Shown: positions 27,830-38,035, counted from the first letter of the stretch. The stretch is 64,000 nt of DNA from Candidatus Solibacter usitatus (GCA_016213245.1 JACRBC010000056.1:1-64000); one strand, 5' to 3'. A program made the numbers and translations. Notes: generated by a model not told the origin, from the letters alone.

Positions 27830-29368
27830 ATGAACGACCACTTGCTCTCAGTCATCCTCTTCACTCCGCTGGCCGGACTGCTGGTGCTGATGTTCATCCC
27901 GGGCAGGCAGAAGACGCTGGTGCGGCTGTGGGCCAATATTTCGGCGGCGGCCGGCCTGCTGGTGTCGATTCCGATGATCGTGCAGTTCAACCGCAACGCC
28001 GAGGGTTACCAGTTCATGGAGCGCGTGGACTGGATTCCATCGCTGGGCGTGCAGTACCTGGTGGGTGTGGACGGCATCAGCGTGCTGATGGTGATGCTGA
28101 CCACCATCATGGGCTTCCTGGCGATCTTCTCGTCGTGGGACTCGGTGAAGGAGCGCGAAAAAGAGTACTACGCCATGTTCCTGCTGCAGCAGACGGGGAT
28201 GATCGGCGTCTTCATCTCGCTGGACTTCCTGCTGTTTTACATCTTCTGGGAGATGGTGCTGGTGCCGATGTACTTCATCATCGGCGTGTGGGGCGGCCCG
28301 CGCAAGCTCTATGCGGCCATCAAGTTCTTCCTGTACACGCTGGCCGGCGGCGTGCTGATGCTGCTGGGCATTCTGGCGCTGTACTTCCAGCACAACGCGC
28401 AGTTCGGACGCTACACGTTTGAGATCGCTGAACTGATGAAGCTGAATCTGCCGCTGGGCCTGCAGCAGTGGGTGTTCTGGTCGTTCTTCCTGGGCTTTGC
28501 CATCAAGGTGCCGATGTTCCCGTTCCACACCTGGCTGCCGGACGCGCATACAGAGGCGCCCACGGCCGGATCGGTGATTCTGGCGGCGGTGCTGCTGAAG
28601 ATGGGCACCTACGGCTTCATCCGCTTCTCGCTGCCGCTGCTGCCGGGCGCCAGCGCCGACAGGACCATCGTCACGGTGCTGGCGGTGCTGTCGATCATCG
28701 GCATTCTGTACGGGGCGCTGGTGAGCCTGATGCAGCAGGACTGGAAGAAGCTGGTGGCCTACTCTTCGGTGAGCCACCTGGGCTTCTGCACACTGGGGAT
28801 CTTCGCTCTGAACCAGGCGGGGATCACCGGCTCGGTGATCCAGCAGATCAACCACGGCATCAGCACCGGCATGCTGTTCCTGGTGGTGGGTGTCATCTAC
28901 GAGCGGAGGCACACGCGCGAGATCAAGGAGTACGGCGGACTGGCGCACGTCATGCCGAACTACGCCATCGTCTTCGCCATCGCCATGCTGTCGAGTGCCG
29001 GGCTGCCGCTGCTGAACGGTTTTGTCGGTGAGTTCACGATCCTGCAGGGCGCCTTTGACGCCAACAAGACATGGGCGGCATTCGCCGTGCTGGGCGTGAT
29101 CTTCGGCGCAGCCTACCTGTTGTGGCTCTACCAGCGCACGATGCTGGGCGAAGTGACGAACGAGAAGAACAAGGGGCTACCGGACCTGAACTGGCGGGAG
29201 TGGGCGGTGTTCGTGCCTCTGATCCTGTGGGCGGTTTCGATCGGCGTCTACCCCAAACCCTACTTCGACATTCTTGAAAAGCCGGTGGCGCAGATCGTTC
29301 GCCGCGTCCACCAGACTCCGAGCGCCGTCGCCGCCGTGCCGGTGAAAGCGGAGGCTGTCACCCGATGA
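27830..29368 (+). CDS. nuoM: NADH-quinone oxidoreductase subunit M
   Basis: PLYHTWLPDAHTEAPTAGS-like motif (FPFHTWLPDAHTEAPTAGSVILAAVLLKMGTYGFIRF), SSVSHLGFCTLGIFALN. Confidence 0.96.
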   Translation: MNDHLLSVILFTPLAGLLVLMFIPGRQKTLVRLWANISAAAGLLVSIPMIVQFNRNAEGYQFMERVDWIPSLGVQYLVGVDGISVLMVMLTTIMGFLAIFSSWDSVKEREKEYYAMFLLQQTGMIGVFISLDFLLFYIFWEMVLVPMYFIIGVWGGPRKLYAAIKFFLYTLAGGVLMLLGILALYFQHNAQFGRYTFEIAELMKLNLPLGLQQWVFWSFFLGFAIKVPMFPFHTWLPDAHTEAPTAGSVILAAVLLKMGTYGFIRFSLPLLPGASADRTIVTVLAVLSIIGILYGALVSLMQQDWKKLVAYSSVSHLGFCTLGIFALNQAGITGSVIQQINHGISTGMLFLVVGVIYERRHTREIKEYGGLAHVMPNYAIVFAIAMLSSAGLPLLNGFVGEFTILQGAFDANKTWAAFAVLGVIFGAAYLLWLYQRTMLGEVTNEKNKGLPDLNWREWAVFVPLILWAVSIGVYPKPYFDILEKPVAQIVRRVHQTPSAVAAVPVKAEAVTR

Positions 29369-30834
29369 ACATCTACTACACCTCCACCGACCATTTCGTG
29401 CTGCTGCCCGCCATTCTGCTGGCGCTGTTCGGGTGCGCGACTCTGCTGTTCGATTTCTGGGTTTTTCCCGATCCGCGGCAGCGCCGCTGGCTGCTGCTCT
29501 TCCTGGTGCTGGGGGAGGCCTTCGCCGGGGTGGCGTTCTGGCGCCAGCAGGACTTCCTCAATACGCATGGGGGGGAGTTGGTGGCCTTCAACGGCGTACT
29601 CACGGTGGACCATTACGGACTCTTCTTCCAGTGGATCTTCCTGGCCACGACCGTGATCGTCGGGCTGATCTCGTATAAGTACCTGGAGGTGCGCGAAGAG
29701 CACCACGGCGAGTATTACGGCCTGTTGATGCTGGCCCAATGCGGGATGTTCTTCCTCGCCAGCGGCACGGAACTGGTGACGATCTTCGTCGGCCTGGAAA
29801 CGATGGCCGTCACGTTCTACATTCTGGTGGGCTTTCTGCGCGCGGACAAGCGCAGCAATGAGGCGGCGCTGAAGTACCTGCTGCTGGGCGGACTGTCCTC
29901 GGGTTTCCTGGCCTACGGTTTCTCAGTGCTCTATGGGATTGCGGGCTCCACGAAGCTGCGCGACATCTCGGCGGCGGTGGCGGCGCGCGACGCCTGGGAT
30001 CCGATTCTGCTGCTGGCCATCGCCACGACGGCGGTGGGCCTGCTGTTCAAGATCTCGGCGGCGCCGTTCCACATGTGGGCGCCGGACGCCTACGAGGGCG
30101 CCCCGACGTCGATTACCGCGTTCCTGGCGGTGGGTTCCAAGGCGGCGTCGTTCGCCCTGCTGATGCGGCTGTTCTTCGGACCGCTGAGCCCGGCGCGTGA
30201 GTCGTGGGTTCCGCTGATGATCGCGGCGGCCATCCTGTCGATGATCATCGGCAACTTCGCGGCGGTGACGCAGACCAATACGAAGCGGCTGCTGGCCTAC
30301 AGCGGAATCAACCACGCCGGCTACATCCTGCTGGGGCTCATCGCGGGGAATCCCACCGGCCTCAAGGGCATGCTGGTGTACCTGTTGATCTACACCTTCA
30401 TGACCCTGGGGGCGTTCCTGGTGCTGACGGTTCTGACGCGCAAAGGCCTGGCGGGAGAAGATATCAACGACCTGAACGGCCTGATGCAGCGCGCGCCGGG
30501 ATACGCCATCTGGATGCTGATCTTCCTGGTCTCGCTGGCCGGCATTCCGCCCACGGGCGGCTTCTTTGGCAAGTACTTCATCTTCCTGGCGCTGCTGGAA
30601 ACCGGGCACACCACGCTGGCGATCATCGCGGCGCTGTTCGTGGCCGTGTCGGTCTACTACTACTTCCGCATGATCAAGGCCATCTTCGTCCAAAAGGAGG
30701 AGCAGGAGACGCCGCCGCTGGCCACCAGTCTGGGCGTGCGGCTGGCGCTGGGCGTCACCGGCGTGCTGACGCTGCTGATCGGCGTCTACCCCGAACCGTT
30801 CCTGCGCCTGGCGCAGATGAGCATCTCCCGCTAA
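29365..30834 (+). CDS. nuoN: NADH-quinone oxidoreductase subunit N
   Basis: FKISAAPFHMWAPDAYEGAPTSITAFLAVGSKAASFALL, NTKRLLAYSGINHAGYILLG. Confidence 0.96.
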   Translation: MNIYYTSTDHFVLLPAILLALFGCATLLFDFWVFPDPRQRRWLLLFLVLGEAFAGVAFWRQQDFLNTHGGELVAFNGVLTVDHYGLFFQWIFLATTVIVGLISYKYLEVREEHHGEYYGLLMLAQCGMFFLASGTELVTIFVGLETMAVTFYILVGFLRADKRSNEAALKYLLLGGLSSGFLAYGFSVLYGIAGSTKLRDISAAVAARDAWDPILLLAIATTAVGLLFKISAAPFHMWAPDAYEGAPTSITAFLAVGSKAASFALLMRLFFGPLSPARESWVPLMIAAAILSMIIGNFAAVTQTNTKRLLAYSGINHAGYILLGLIAGNPTGLKGMLVYLLIYTFMTLGAFLVLTVLTRKGLAGEDINDLNGLMQRAPGYAIWMLIFLVSLAGIPPTGGFFGKYFIFLALLETGHTTLAIIAALFVAVSVYYYFRMIKAIFVQKEEQETPPLATSLGVRLALGVTGVLTLLIGVYPEPFLRLAQMSISR

Positions 30835-30843
30835 GAGGCACGC

Positions 30844-32028
30844 ATGGCGATGGAAAACATCCTCTCCCAACCCTGGTTCATCCCGCTGGTCACCGGCCTG
30901 CTGATCATCGCCGTGGCCCCTCTGGCCGTCGCCTTCACCGTGCTGCTGGAGCGCAAGGTGCTGGCCGACATGCAGGCCCGCCTGGGCCCGATGCGGGTGG
31001 GGCCGCAGGGGCTTCTGCAGACCATCGCCGACGCGGTGAAGCTGCTGACCAAGGAAGACATCATCCCCACGGACTCCAACCGGTGGCTGTTCCGCACGGC
31101 GCCGGTGATCTCGTTCTTCACGGCCTGCACTTGCCTGACCGTGGTGCCCTTTTCCGACACCATCAAGGTGACCGACGTGAACGTCGGCCTGCTGGTGATC
31201 TCGGCGATGTCGGCCGTGGGCATTCTGGGCATCATCCTGGGCGGCTGGTCGTCCAACTCGCACTACTCGCTGCTGGGCGGCCTGCGCTCGGCGGCGCAAC
31301 TGGTCAGCTATGAAGTGGCGCTGGGGCTCGCGCTGATCTCCGGCGTGATGTGCGCCGGCACGCTGTCGATGAGCGGCATCGTGCACGCGCAGGCCCAGCA
31401 CGGCGTGTGGTTCGCCTTCGACAACTACGGCCTGATGCTGATCCCCACGATGGTCTACCTGGTCAGTTGCGTGGCCGAGACCAACCGCGCGCCGTTCGAC
31501 CTGCCGGAGGCCGAATCCGAGCTGGTGGCGGGGTTTCACACCGAGTTCAGCGGATTCCGCTGGGGCGTCTACATGTTGTCGGAGTACGTGAACATGTTCG
31601 CCGTGGGCAGCGTGCTGGTGACGCTGTTCTGGGGCGGCTGGCTGAGGCCGTTCCCAAGCGTCGGGTGGCTGGCCGTGCCGATGAATTATGGCATGCCGCT
31701 GGTGGTCTTCGGCGGCACGGGCCTGGCTTGCCTGTACCTGTCGCGCCGGCAGCCGATCCGCGGCTATGCCGTGGGTATTGCGGCTCTGGGCGTTGCGTTC
31801 CTCGGCATTGCGGGACTCTTCATGATTCCGGCCGTGAACGTGCCGTCGGCCCCGGTGTTCTGGTGGGCGCTGAAGCTGTTCCTGGTGCTCTACCTGTTCA
31901 TCTGGCTGCGCGGGACGTTCCCACGCTACCGCTACGACCAGCTCATGAATATCGGCTGGAAGGTGATGATCCCCACCGGGCTGGGCGCCATCTTCGTCAA
32001 CGCCGTGGTGGGCATGGCCCGGCGTTAG
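30844..32028 (+). CDS. nuoH: NADH-quinone oxidoreductase subunit H
   Basis: LERKVLADMQARLGPMRVGPQGLLQTIADAVKLLTKEDIIP, CVAETNRAPFDLPEAESELVAGFHTEFSG. Confidence 0.97.
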   Translation: MAMENILSQPWFIPLVTGLLIIAVAPLAVAFTVLLERKVLADMQARLGPMRVGPQGLLQTIADAVKLLTKEDIIPTDSNRWLFRTAPVISFFTACTCLTVVPFSDTIKVTDVNVGLLVISAMSAVGILGIILGGWSSNSHYSLLGGLRSAAQLVSYEVALGLALISGVMCAGTLSMSGIVHAQAQHGVWFAFDNYGLMLIPTMVYLVSCVAETNRAPFDLPEAESELVAGFHTEFSGFRWGVYMLSEYVNMFAVGSVLVTLFWGGWLRPFPSVGWLAVPMNYGMPLVVFGGTGLACLYLSRRQPIRGYAVGIAALGVAFLGIAGLFMIPAVNVPSAPVFWWALKLFLVLYLFIWLRGTFPRYRYDQLMNIGWKVMIPTGLGAIFVNAVVGMARR

Positions 32029-32486
32029 CCGGCGATTCCGGCCTGAACGTGGCCCAGGTGGCGCTCGCCGTGGGCGCAGTAGCTCTCCAGCAGGACGGCG
32101 AGCGTTCTCGGGCCGTCGTCGGGATGAATGCCTTGGCGGCTCCAGGCCTCCTCCGGCAGAGCCCGGAAGAAGGCGGCCCAGCGGGCGTGCAAGCCGCGCA
32201 GGATGGCCAGAGACGGCTCCAGCGGGCCCGTGCAGGAGTCGGGCAACGACGCCCAGGCGTCCTGGTCGTACGGCTTCAACGCCGGGTTCTCCTCGGTGCG
32301 AATCAGCCGGCAGCGGATGAAGGCGTTCATGTGCGAGTCGGCCAGGTGGTGGATCACCTGTCGGGCGCTCCAGCCGCCGGGCTTGTAGGGCCGGGCGAAC
32401 TGGGCTTCGGTGGCTCCCTCGATGGCTGCCTCCAGGCGGGCCGGCAGGCTTTCGATCTTCGAAATGAGTTCTTCTCGCGTGCTCAT
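32025..32486 (-). CDS. DinB/YfiT-like putative metal-dependent hydrolase (BstA-like)
   Basis: YKPGGWSARQVIHHLADSHMNAFIRCRLIRTEENPALKPYDQDAWASLPD; HGERHLGHV. Confidence 0.85.
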   Translation of the reverse strand: MSTREELISKIESLPARLEAAIEGATEAQFARPYKPGGWSARQVIHHLADSHMNAFIRCRLIRTEENPALKPYDQDAWASLPDSCTGPLEPSLAILRGLHARWAAFFRALPEEAWSRQGIHPDDGPRTLAVLLESYCAHGERHLGHVQAGIAG

Positions 32487-32571
32487 GTTGTTACCAGTTT
32501 GCCGCAGGGCGGCCGGCGGCGCGTGACCACGGTCACAGCGGGGAGAAGGGCGGCGGCGGGAGAATAGAGCC

Positions 32572-33645
32572 ATGAGCAGCGTGCCGGCTGAAGTCGAGGC
32601 ACCCATCTCCGGCAATGGCCCGGCGGATAGGCCGTGGCGCCGCCGGGTTGAAGTGGACCGCTCGCAGGTGGCGCGGCGCGCGGTACAGTTCGCCTTCCTC
32701 GCTCTGAACGTGTGGATCGGCGTCCAGTTCTACCACTTCGTGCGGCAGTTCGAAACCGGCAGCGCGGTAGCCGCGATCGCCCGCCCGCCCGGCGTGGAGG
32801 GCTGGCTGCCGATCGCCGGCCTGATGAACACGCGCTACTTTCTGCTGACGGGCGAGGTGCCGGCCATCCATCCGGCGGCGATGTTCCTGCTCCTCGCCTT
32901 CCTGACGGCCTCGATTCTCTTCCGCAAGGCCTTCTGCAGTTGGCTGTGCCCGGTGGGGACGCTTTCGGAGTACCTGTGGAAGCTCGGCCGCGACACGTTC
33001 AAGCGCAACTTCCGTCTGCCCAGGTGGCTGGACATCGGCCTGCGCAGCCTGAAGTACATCCTCTTCGGCCTGTTCGCCTACGCCGTGTTTTCCATGCCGG
33101 CGCAGGCCATCGCCGAGTTCCTCGGCTCGCCCTACGGCGTGGTGGCCGACGTGAAGATGCTGAACTTCTTCCGCTACATGGGAGCTGGCGCGGCCGTCAC
33201 TCTGGGCGTGCTGGTGATCGCCTCGATCTTCGTGCAGAACTTCTGGTGCCGCTACCTGTGTCCCTACGGCGCGCTGATGGGACTGGCCGCGCTGCTGAGC
33301 CCGCTGCGCATCCGGCGCAATGTGGAGACGTGCATCGACTGCGCCAAGTGCGTCAAGGCCTGTCCCTCACGGCTGCCTGTCGACCAACTCGTCCAAGTTC
33401 GCTCGGCCGAATGCCTGGGTTGCCTGGAGTGCGTGGCCGCCTGCCCGGTGGAGGATACGCTCCACATGACGTTCGCGCCGGCGCGCAAGCCGGTGCCTGC
33501 CTGGGTCATGGCCGCGGGCGTGGCGCTGGTCTTCCTGGGCGTCGTCGGATTCGCGCAGGCCAGCGGCCACTGGCACTCGGCGATTCCGGACTGGATGTAC
33601 CGGGAGCTGATTCCGCGGGCACACGAGTACGCGCATCCGCGTTGA
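32572..33645 (+). CDS. NapH/NosR-type 4Fe-4S membrane protein
   Basis: KAFCSWLCPVGTLSEYLW, NFWCRYLCPYGALMG, CIDCAKCVKACPS, CLGCLECVAACPVED. Confidence 0.9.
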   Translation: MSSVPAEVEAPISGNGPADRPWRRRVEVDRSQVARRAVQFAFLALNVWIGVQFYHFVRQFETGSAVAAIARPPGVEGWLPIAGLMNTRYFLLTGEVPAIHPAAMFLLLAFLTASILFRKAFCSWLCPVGTLSEYLWKLGRDTFKRNFRLPRWLDIGLRSLKYILFGLFAYAVFSMPAQAIAEFLGSPYGVVADVKMLNFFRYMGAGAAVTLGVLVIASIFVQNFWCRYLCPYGALMGLAALLSPLRIRRNVETCIDCAKCVKACPSRLPVDQLVQVRSAECLGCLECVAACPVEDTLHMTFAPARKPVPAWVMAAGVALVFLGVVGFAQASGHWHSAIPDWMYRELIPRAHEYAHPR

Positions 33646-33654
33646 GCCGGCCAC

Positions 33655-34374
33655 TCAGATCCACCCTGTTTCCAGCGGCGCGCGCTTCTTCTTCATCGCC
33701 TCCAGCGGCTCGTTCATGAATTGGAGCACGGGGGTCATGAGCCGAAAGCGGGCGGTGAGTTCTTTCAGGATGACGGGCGTCAAGGCCAGCGTGGCCGGCA
33801 GTTCCTGCCAGAAGTACATCTGCTTCAACCGGATGGACTCCATGGCCGGGTGCTCGCAGGGAAATCCCTTCGGGGGGCGGCTGAGACGCTCTCCCTGGAT
33901 CTCGCCGGCGCCGGCGCGCAGCTTCTTGTTGCTCAGCAGCCGCGTCCAGCGCTGGTGGTTTTCCATGATGTGGACGCGCAGCAGGCGTAGGTTGTCGGGG
34001 TCGGGCATATAGACGCCGCCGGCGACGCCGACATGCTTGTGCGAGACCTCGAAGTAAAAGCCGGCCGAGGTGTGCTTGCCGAGGTCGCTGCGCCAGAACG
34101 ACGCCCCGGCGTGGGTCTTGTAGGGGGTCTTGTCCTTGCTGAAGCGAGTGTCGCGGTAGATGCGGTAGATGGCCTTCCTCGGCTCGGTGACGAACTCGGG
34201 CGCGTAGGCGGTCATGGCGGCGCCTACGGCGGCGGTGAGCGCCTCCATCGGCTCCTTCACCGAGGAGATGTAGACCGGCTTGTGCTCTTCGAACCAATCG
34301 CGGTTGTTGTGTTTCTCCAGGTCGCGCAGGAACTTCAACGCCTCCTTGGAAAACCCCTCAAAGCTGGCGCCCAT
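33655..34374 (-). CDS. DUF2461 family protein
   Basis: FEGFSKEALKFLRDLEKHNNRDWFEEHK, YRDTRFSKDKTPYKTHAGASFWR, AGFYFEVS. Confidence 0.88.
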   Translation of the reverse strand: MGASFEGFSKEALKFLRDLEKHNNRDWFEEHKPVYISSVKEPMEALTAAVGAAMTAYAPEFVTEPRKAIYRIYRDTRFSKDKTPYKTHAGASFWRSDLGKHTSAGFYFEVSHKHVGVAGGVYMPDPDNLRLLRVHIMENHQRWTRLLSNKKLRAGAGEIQGERLSRPPKGFPCEHPAMESIRLKQMYFWQELPATLALTPVILKELTARFRLMTPVLQFMNEPLEAMKKKRAPLETGWI

Positions 34375-34401
34375 CTCGAACCTCCCCTACAATTGAGAGC
34401 G

Positions 34402-35397
34402 ATGATGTCCATCGACCAGGCCCACGCACGGCTGGCGGCCATCGCGTCTCTTCAGGTTACCCGCAACGAGCCCCTGGCGCGGCACACGCGCTTCGGCATC
34501 GGCGGACCCGCTTCCATTTTCATCGAGACGGCGGATGAGGCGGCGTTCGTCGGGGCGGCTCGGGCGGCCCGCGAATCCGGCCTGCCCTGGATGGTGATCG
34601 GGATGGGGACGAACCTCGTCGTGGCCGACGCCGGCTATCGCGGCATCGCGCTCAGGTACAGCGGCGCCGCCATGAAAGCCGGCGGGTTGATGGTGCGGGT
34701 GCAGGCGGGGGCGGCTCTGCAGGACCTGGTGGACTTCACCGTCGGAGAAGGACTCCAGGGACTGGAGTCGATGACCGGGATTCCCGGCAATGTTGGCGCC
34801 GCGGTCTATGGCAATGCCGGCGCTTATGGGACGTCGATTTCGGACGTCGCGGCGCGGGTGCGCTACTTCGACGGCGACTCCATCCGCGAGACGGACAGCG
34901 CCGGCTGCGGCTTTCGCTACCGGGATAGCATCTTCAAGCGGAACCGTCTGGAAGGGCACGCGTGGCTGATCCTGTCGGCTGAGTTTCAGTTCCAGGCGGG
35001 CGAGGCCGAAGCCCTGCGGACCAAGGCCGCCGGCATCCTGGAAACGCGCAACCGCAAGTATCCGCCCGAAATGAAGTGCGCCGGCAGCATCTTCAAGAAC
35101 CTGCTGCTGGCCTCGGTGCCGGAATCGGCCCGCGCGGACCTGAGCACGAGCATGGTGAAAGGGGGCAAAGTCCCCACCGCGTGGTTCCTGGAGCAGGTGG
35201 GCGCCAAGGGCCTGGCCAATGGCGGCATCCGCGTGACCGATGATCACGCCAACACGCTCTACAATGCCGGGGGCGGCACCGCGGCGCAACTGCGCGAGCT
35301 GATCGGCGAACTGAAGCGCCGCGTGAGAGTGCGCTACGGCCTGATCCTGGAAGAAGAGATTCAATACGCCGGTTTTGAAGGAGAGCCTCGCCCGTGA
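34402..35397 (+). CDS. murB: UDP-N-acetylenolpyruvoylglucosamine reductase
   Basis: HTRFGIGGPASIFIE, VIGMGTNLVVADAGYRGIALR, GIPGNVGAAVYGNAGAYG, KCAGSIFKN, GLANGGIRVTDDHANTLYN. Confidence 0.94.
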   Translation: MMSIDQAHARLAAIASLQVTRNEPLARHTRFGIGGPASIFIETADEAAFVGAARAARESGLPWMVIGMGTNLVVADAGYRGIALRYSGAAMKAGGLMVRVQAGAALQDLVDFTVGEGLQGLESMTGIPGNVGAAVYGNAGAYGTSISDVAARVRYFDGDSIRETDSAGCGFRYRDSIFKRNRLEGHAWLILSAEFQFQAGEAEALRTKAAGILETRNRKYPPEMKCAGSIFKNLLLASVPESARADLSTSMVKGGKVPTAWFLEQVGAKGLANGGIRVTDDHANTLYNAGGGTAAQLRELIGELKRRVRVRYGLILEEEIQYAGFEGEPRP

Positions 35398-36407
35398 AAC
35401 TCCTATTCGCGCTATGTCTTGCCGCCGCGGTTTTGGCGCAGTCCCCGCGCAAGCAGGGCAACCCCCTGGACGCGCTGCCGAAGAACATCGAGGTGCTCAC
35501 GCACTTCGGCGAGCGGGCGGACTTCTCGCCCGGCAATACCGAAGTCGCCTTCATGGCCAAGAGCTTCGGCGACGCCTTCGCGATCAACCTGAAGACGCGC
35601 GCCATCCGCTGCCTCACATGCTCCGTTCCGGGCGCGGCGTTCCTGCGCGTCATGCACCTCTCCACGGGCGACTACCTCCTGATCGGCCCGGAAAAGTTCA
35701 ACGACATCCGCACCAGCCGCGGGCGCGACAACGAGCTGTGGTTCCTCTCGAAGAAATCCGGATCGAAGCCCGTCAAGCTCGGGCAGAAAATGAGCGAGGG
35801 CGCGGCGATCTCGAAAGAATCGATGCTGATCTCGTTTTCCGAGACCAGCGGCCAGAACCCGGAGCTGCCCCGCGGCGCGTCCAACCTGATGGTGGTCGAA
35901 GTGGACCTTTCCGGCGCGGAGCCTGCGCTCAGGAACAGGCACGTCGTCCTTTCCAGCCCGGACAACTCCTGCACGCTGGAGGCCCAGGACTTCTTCGACA
36001 ACGACCGCCGGATGACCTACACCTGCTACGAGCCCAAGGGCCTGGCTTCGGTGTGGACGATCGACTTGCAGACAAAGCAGACGGTGAACCAGACGAAGAG
36101 CATCGGCAGCTACAACGAGGTGGAAGGGATCTTCCCAGACGGCTTGTACACGTGTGTGGAGTCCGATCAGCAGGGCGTGCGCATGGGCGCGACGAAGCTC
36201 TTCCGCGACATCGATATCTGGAAGTTGAGGCTGGACGGCACCGGCAAGAGCTTCGTGCGCCTCACTTATTTCAACGACTATGAGGGCGGCAAGGCCTCCA
36301 ATCCGGTGGTTTCGACGGACGGCCGCTTGATGGCCTTCCAGTTCGCCCGCAGCGGTGACGAGGCCGGGGTCGGCTACGGCATCCTGCTCTACCACTTCAA
36401 GAAGTAG
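35394..36407 (+). CDS. Secreted WD40/PD40-like beta-propeller protein
   Basis: Signal peptide; repeated beta-propeller-like segments (DFSPGNTEVAFMAK; NPVVSTDGRLMAFQ). Confidence 0.6.
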   Translation: MKLLFALCLAAAVLAQSPRKQGNPLDALPKNIEVLTHFGERADFSPGNTEVAFMAKSFGDAFAINLKTRAIRCLTCSVPGAAFLRVMHLSTGDYLLIGPEKFNDIRTSRGRDNELWFLSKKSGSKPVKLGQKMSEGAAISKESMLISFSETSGQNPELPRGASNLMVVEVDLSGAEPALRNRHVVLSSPDNSCTLEAQDFFDNDRRMTYTCYEPKGLASVWTIDLQTKQTVNQTKSIGSYNEVEGIFPDGLYTCVESDQQGVRMGATKLFRDIDIWKLRLDGTGKSFVRLTYFNDYEGGKASNPVVSTDGRLMAFQFARSGDEAGVGYGILLYHFKK

Positions 36408-36410
36408 ACC

Positions 36411-36926
36411 ATGCCGGCGCCTGTCATCTCCGGCCGCAGGCTCGCGCTGCTGATGCTCGGCGTCACTGTTGCTGTCGTGGCGATATTCGCCGGTCTCTCG
36501 CTGTTTCATCTCGACAGAATCCGGACCTCGGTGGCGGTGCGCCGGTCGGAGAAGCCCGTTCTGAAGTTGCCATCCGGGGAGATGGTGATCGTGCCGGCGG
36601 GCGAGTTCCAGGTGCCGCCCGGCCAGGCCGCTCCACCTCTGGCGCCGTTCTACATCGATAAATCGCCTGTGACTCAGCCGGCCTATGCCGCGTTTCTGCG
36701 CGAGAACGGCCGCGCCGTGCAGCCGGTGTCGGCGGCGTCTTCCGAAGACGCGCGGGCATTCTGCGAGTGGACGGGCAAACGGCTGCCGACGCCTGAGGAA
36801 CTGGCCAAGGCGGCGCGTGGCGCCAGCACGGACGACGACGTCAGCATCTACGGCGCATTGCGGCTGGCGGCGGGTACAGGCTTCCGCTGCGCCAAAGCCG
36901 AGCGTGAGGTTCAGAAGGGCAAGTAG
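36411..36926 (+). CDS. Membrane-anchored miniature SUMF1/FGE-sulfatase-like protein
   Basis: TM helix, MVIVPAGEFQV, YIDKSPVTQPAYAAFL, ARAFCEWTGKRLPTPEELAKAARG, GFRCAK. Confidence 0.75.
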   Translation: MPAPVISGRRLALLMLGVTVAVVAIFAGLSLFHLDRIRTSVAVRRSEKPVLKLPSGEMVIVPAGEFQVPPGQAAPPLAPFYIDKSPVTQPAYAAFLRENGRAVQPVSAASSEDARAFCEWTGKRLPTPEELAKAARGASTDDDVSIYGALRLAAGTGFRCAKAEREVQKGK

Positions 36927-36952
36927 GAGCGCTTCGGCGGCGTCGCTGAGGC

Positions 36953-38035
36953 TCAGATGGCGACGACTCTGCCGCTGACCGCCGCCTCGTGCGCGGCCAG
37001 CGTGATCTCGCAGAGCTTGAAGATTTCGTCGTGGGGCAGGGAAGTCGGCTTGCCAAGGTAGACGTAATCCAGAAACTCGGCGAAGATGGAGCGCCCGGCC
37101 GGCAGTTTCTCGACGACGACCGGTTTCTTTGCCGAGGCGACCAGCGTGACGCCGGTGGCGGCCATGTACTCGGCCACGCCGCGCGTGCCTGCCAGGCGCA
37201 GACGGTCGTCGTTGTGCGTCGGAGCCGCCGCCGGCCGGCAGTAGTCCATGTGCAGGCAGGCCGTGCCGCCGTTGTCGAGGCGGAAACTGGTGGAGGTGGT
37301 GGTCTCCATGTCGCCGGCGCGCAGGTCTCCGGCGATGCCCATGAAGGAACTGGCGGCCTTCATCTCGCGCCCGCTGGTCCAGCGCATCAGGTCGAACATG
37401 TGGATGCCGATCCAGAGAATCGTGCTGCCGTAGGTGGCCCGGTTGCGCATCCATTCCGCGCGCTCGCCCAGCTTGTAGGACTTCTGCGACGAAATCTGGA
37501 TCACCTCGCCGATTTCGCCGGCTGCAACAATCTCCTTCAACGCCAGGAACTGCGGGTCGAATCGCATCGGGAGCAGCATGCCCAGCTTGATGCCACTCGA
37601 CGCCACCGCCTTCCTGATTTTCTCCAGGTCCGTGCGCGTGATGGAGAGCGGCTTTTCGGCGATCACCGGCAGCTTCCGCCGGGCGCACTCCAGTATCGCC
37701 GCGGCGCGCTCGCCGTCGTTGTTGCACACGGCCACAAGGTCCGGTTTCAACTCGTCGAGCATCTTGACCGGATCGGTGTAGGTCTTGGCCTTGCCGCGTC
37801 CATAGGACTGCGCCTTTTTCTGGTTGGCATCCTGCACGCCGGCGATCTCCACGTCGGGGTAGAGTTCGAGCGGTTTGGTGATTTCGCCGGCGTGCCCATC
37901 CAAACCCCAAACCGCGACGCGCACCTTCTGCGGGAGCCTGACCGGCTCCGCGGCGGCTACCGAGGTGCCCGCCGCGGCGAGTAGGGCGCGCCGGCTGAGA
38001 GGGTGAGATGCATGGCTGGTTGGCATACCAGACAT
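36953..38035 (-). CDS. Gfo/Idh/MocA family oxidoreductase
   Basis: VRVAVWGLDGHAGEI, VAVCNNDGERAAAILECARRKLPVIAEKPLSIT. Confidence 0.88.
   Translation of the reverse strand: MSGMPTSHASHPLSRRALLAAAGTSVAAAEPVRLPQKVRVAVWGLDGHAGEITKPLELYPDVEIAGVQDANQKKAQSYGRGKAKTYTDPVKMLDELKPDLVAVCNNDGERAAAILECARRKLPVIAEKPLSITRTDLEKIRKAVASSGIKLGMLLPMRFDPQFLALKEIVAAGEIGEVIQISSQKSYKLGERAEWMRNRATYGSTILWIGIHMFDLMRWTSGREMKAASSFMGIAGDLRAGDMETTTSTSFRLDNGGTACLHMDYCRPAAAPTHNDDRLRLAGTRGVAEYMAATGVTLVASAKKPVVVEKLPAGRSIFAEFLDYVYLGKPTSLPHDEIFKLCEITLAAHEAAVSGRVVAI

Noticed and set aside
25472-27841. 789-aa minus-strand ORF opposite nuoK-nuoL
   Set aside because: Shadow ORF from high-GC codon bias; His/Arg/Gln-rich translation without domains, and the sense strand encodes clear NuoK/NuoL.
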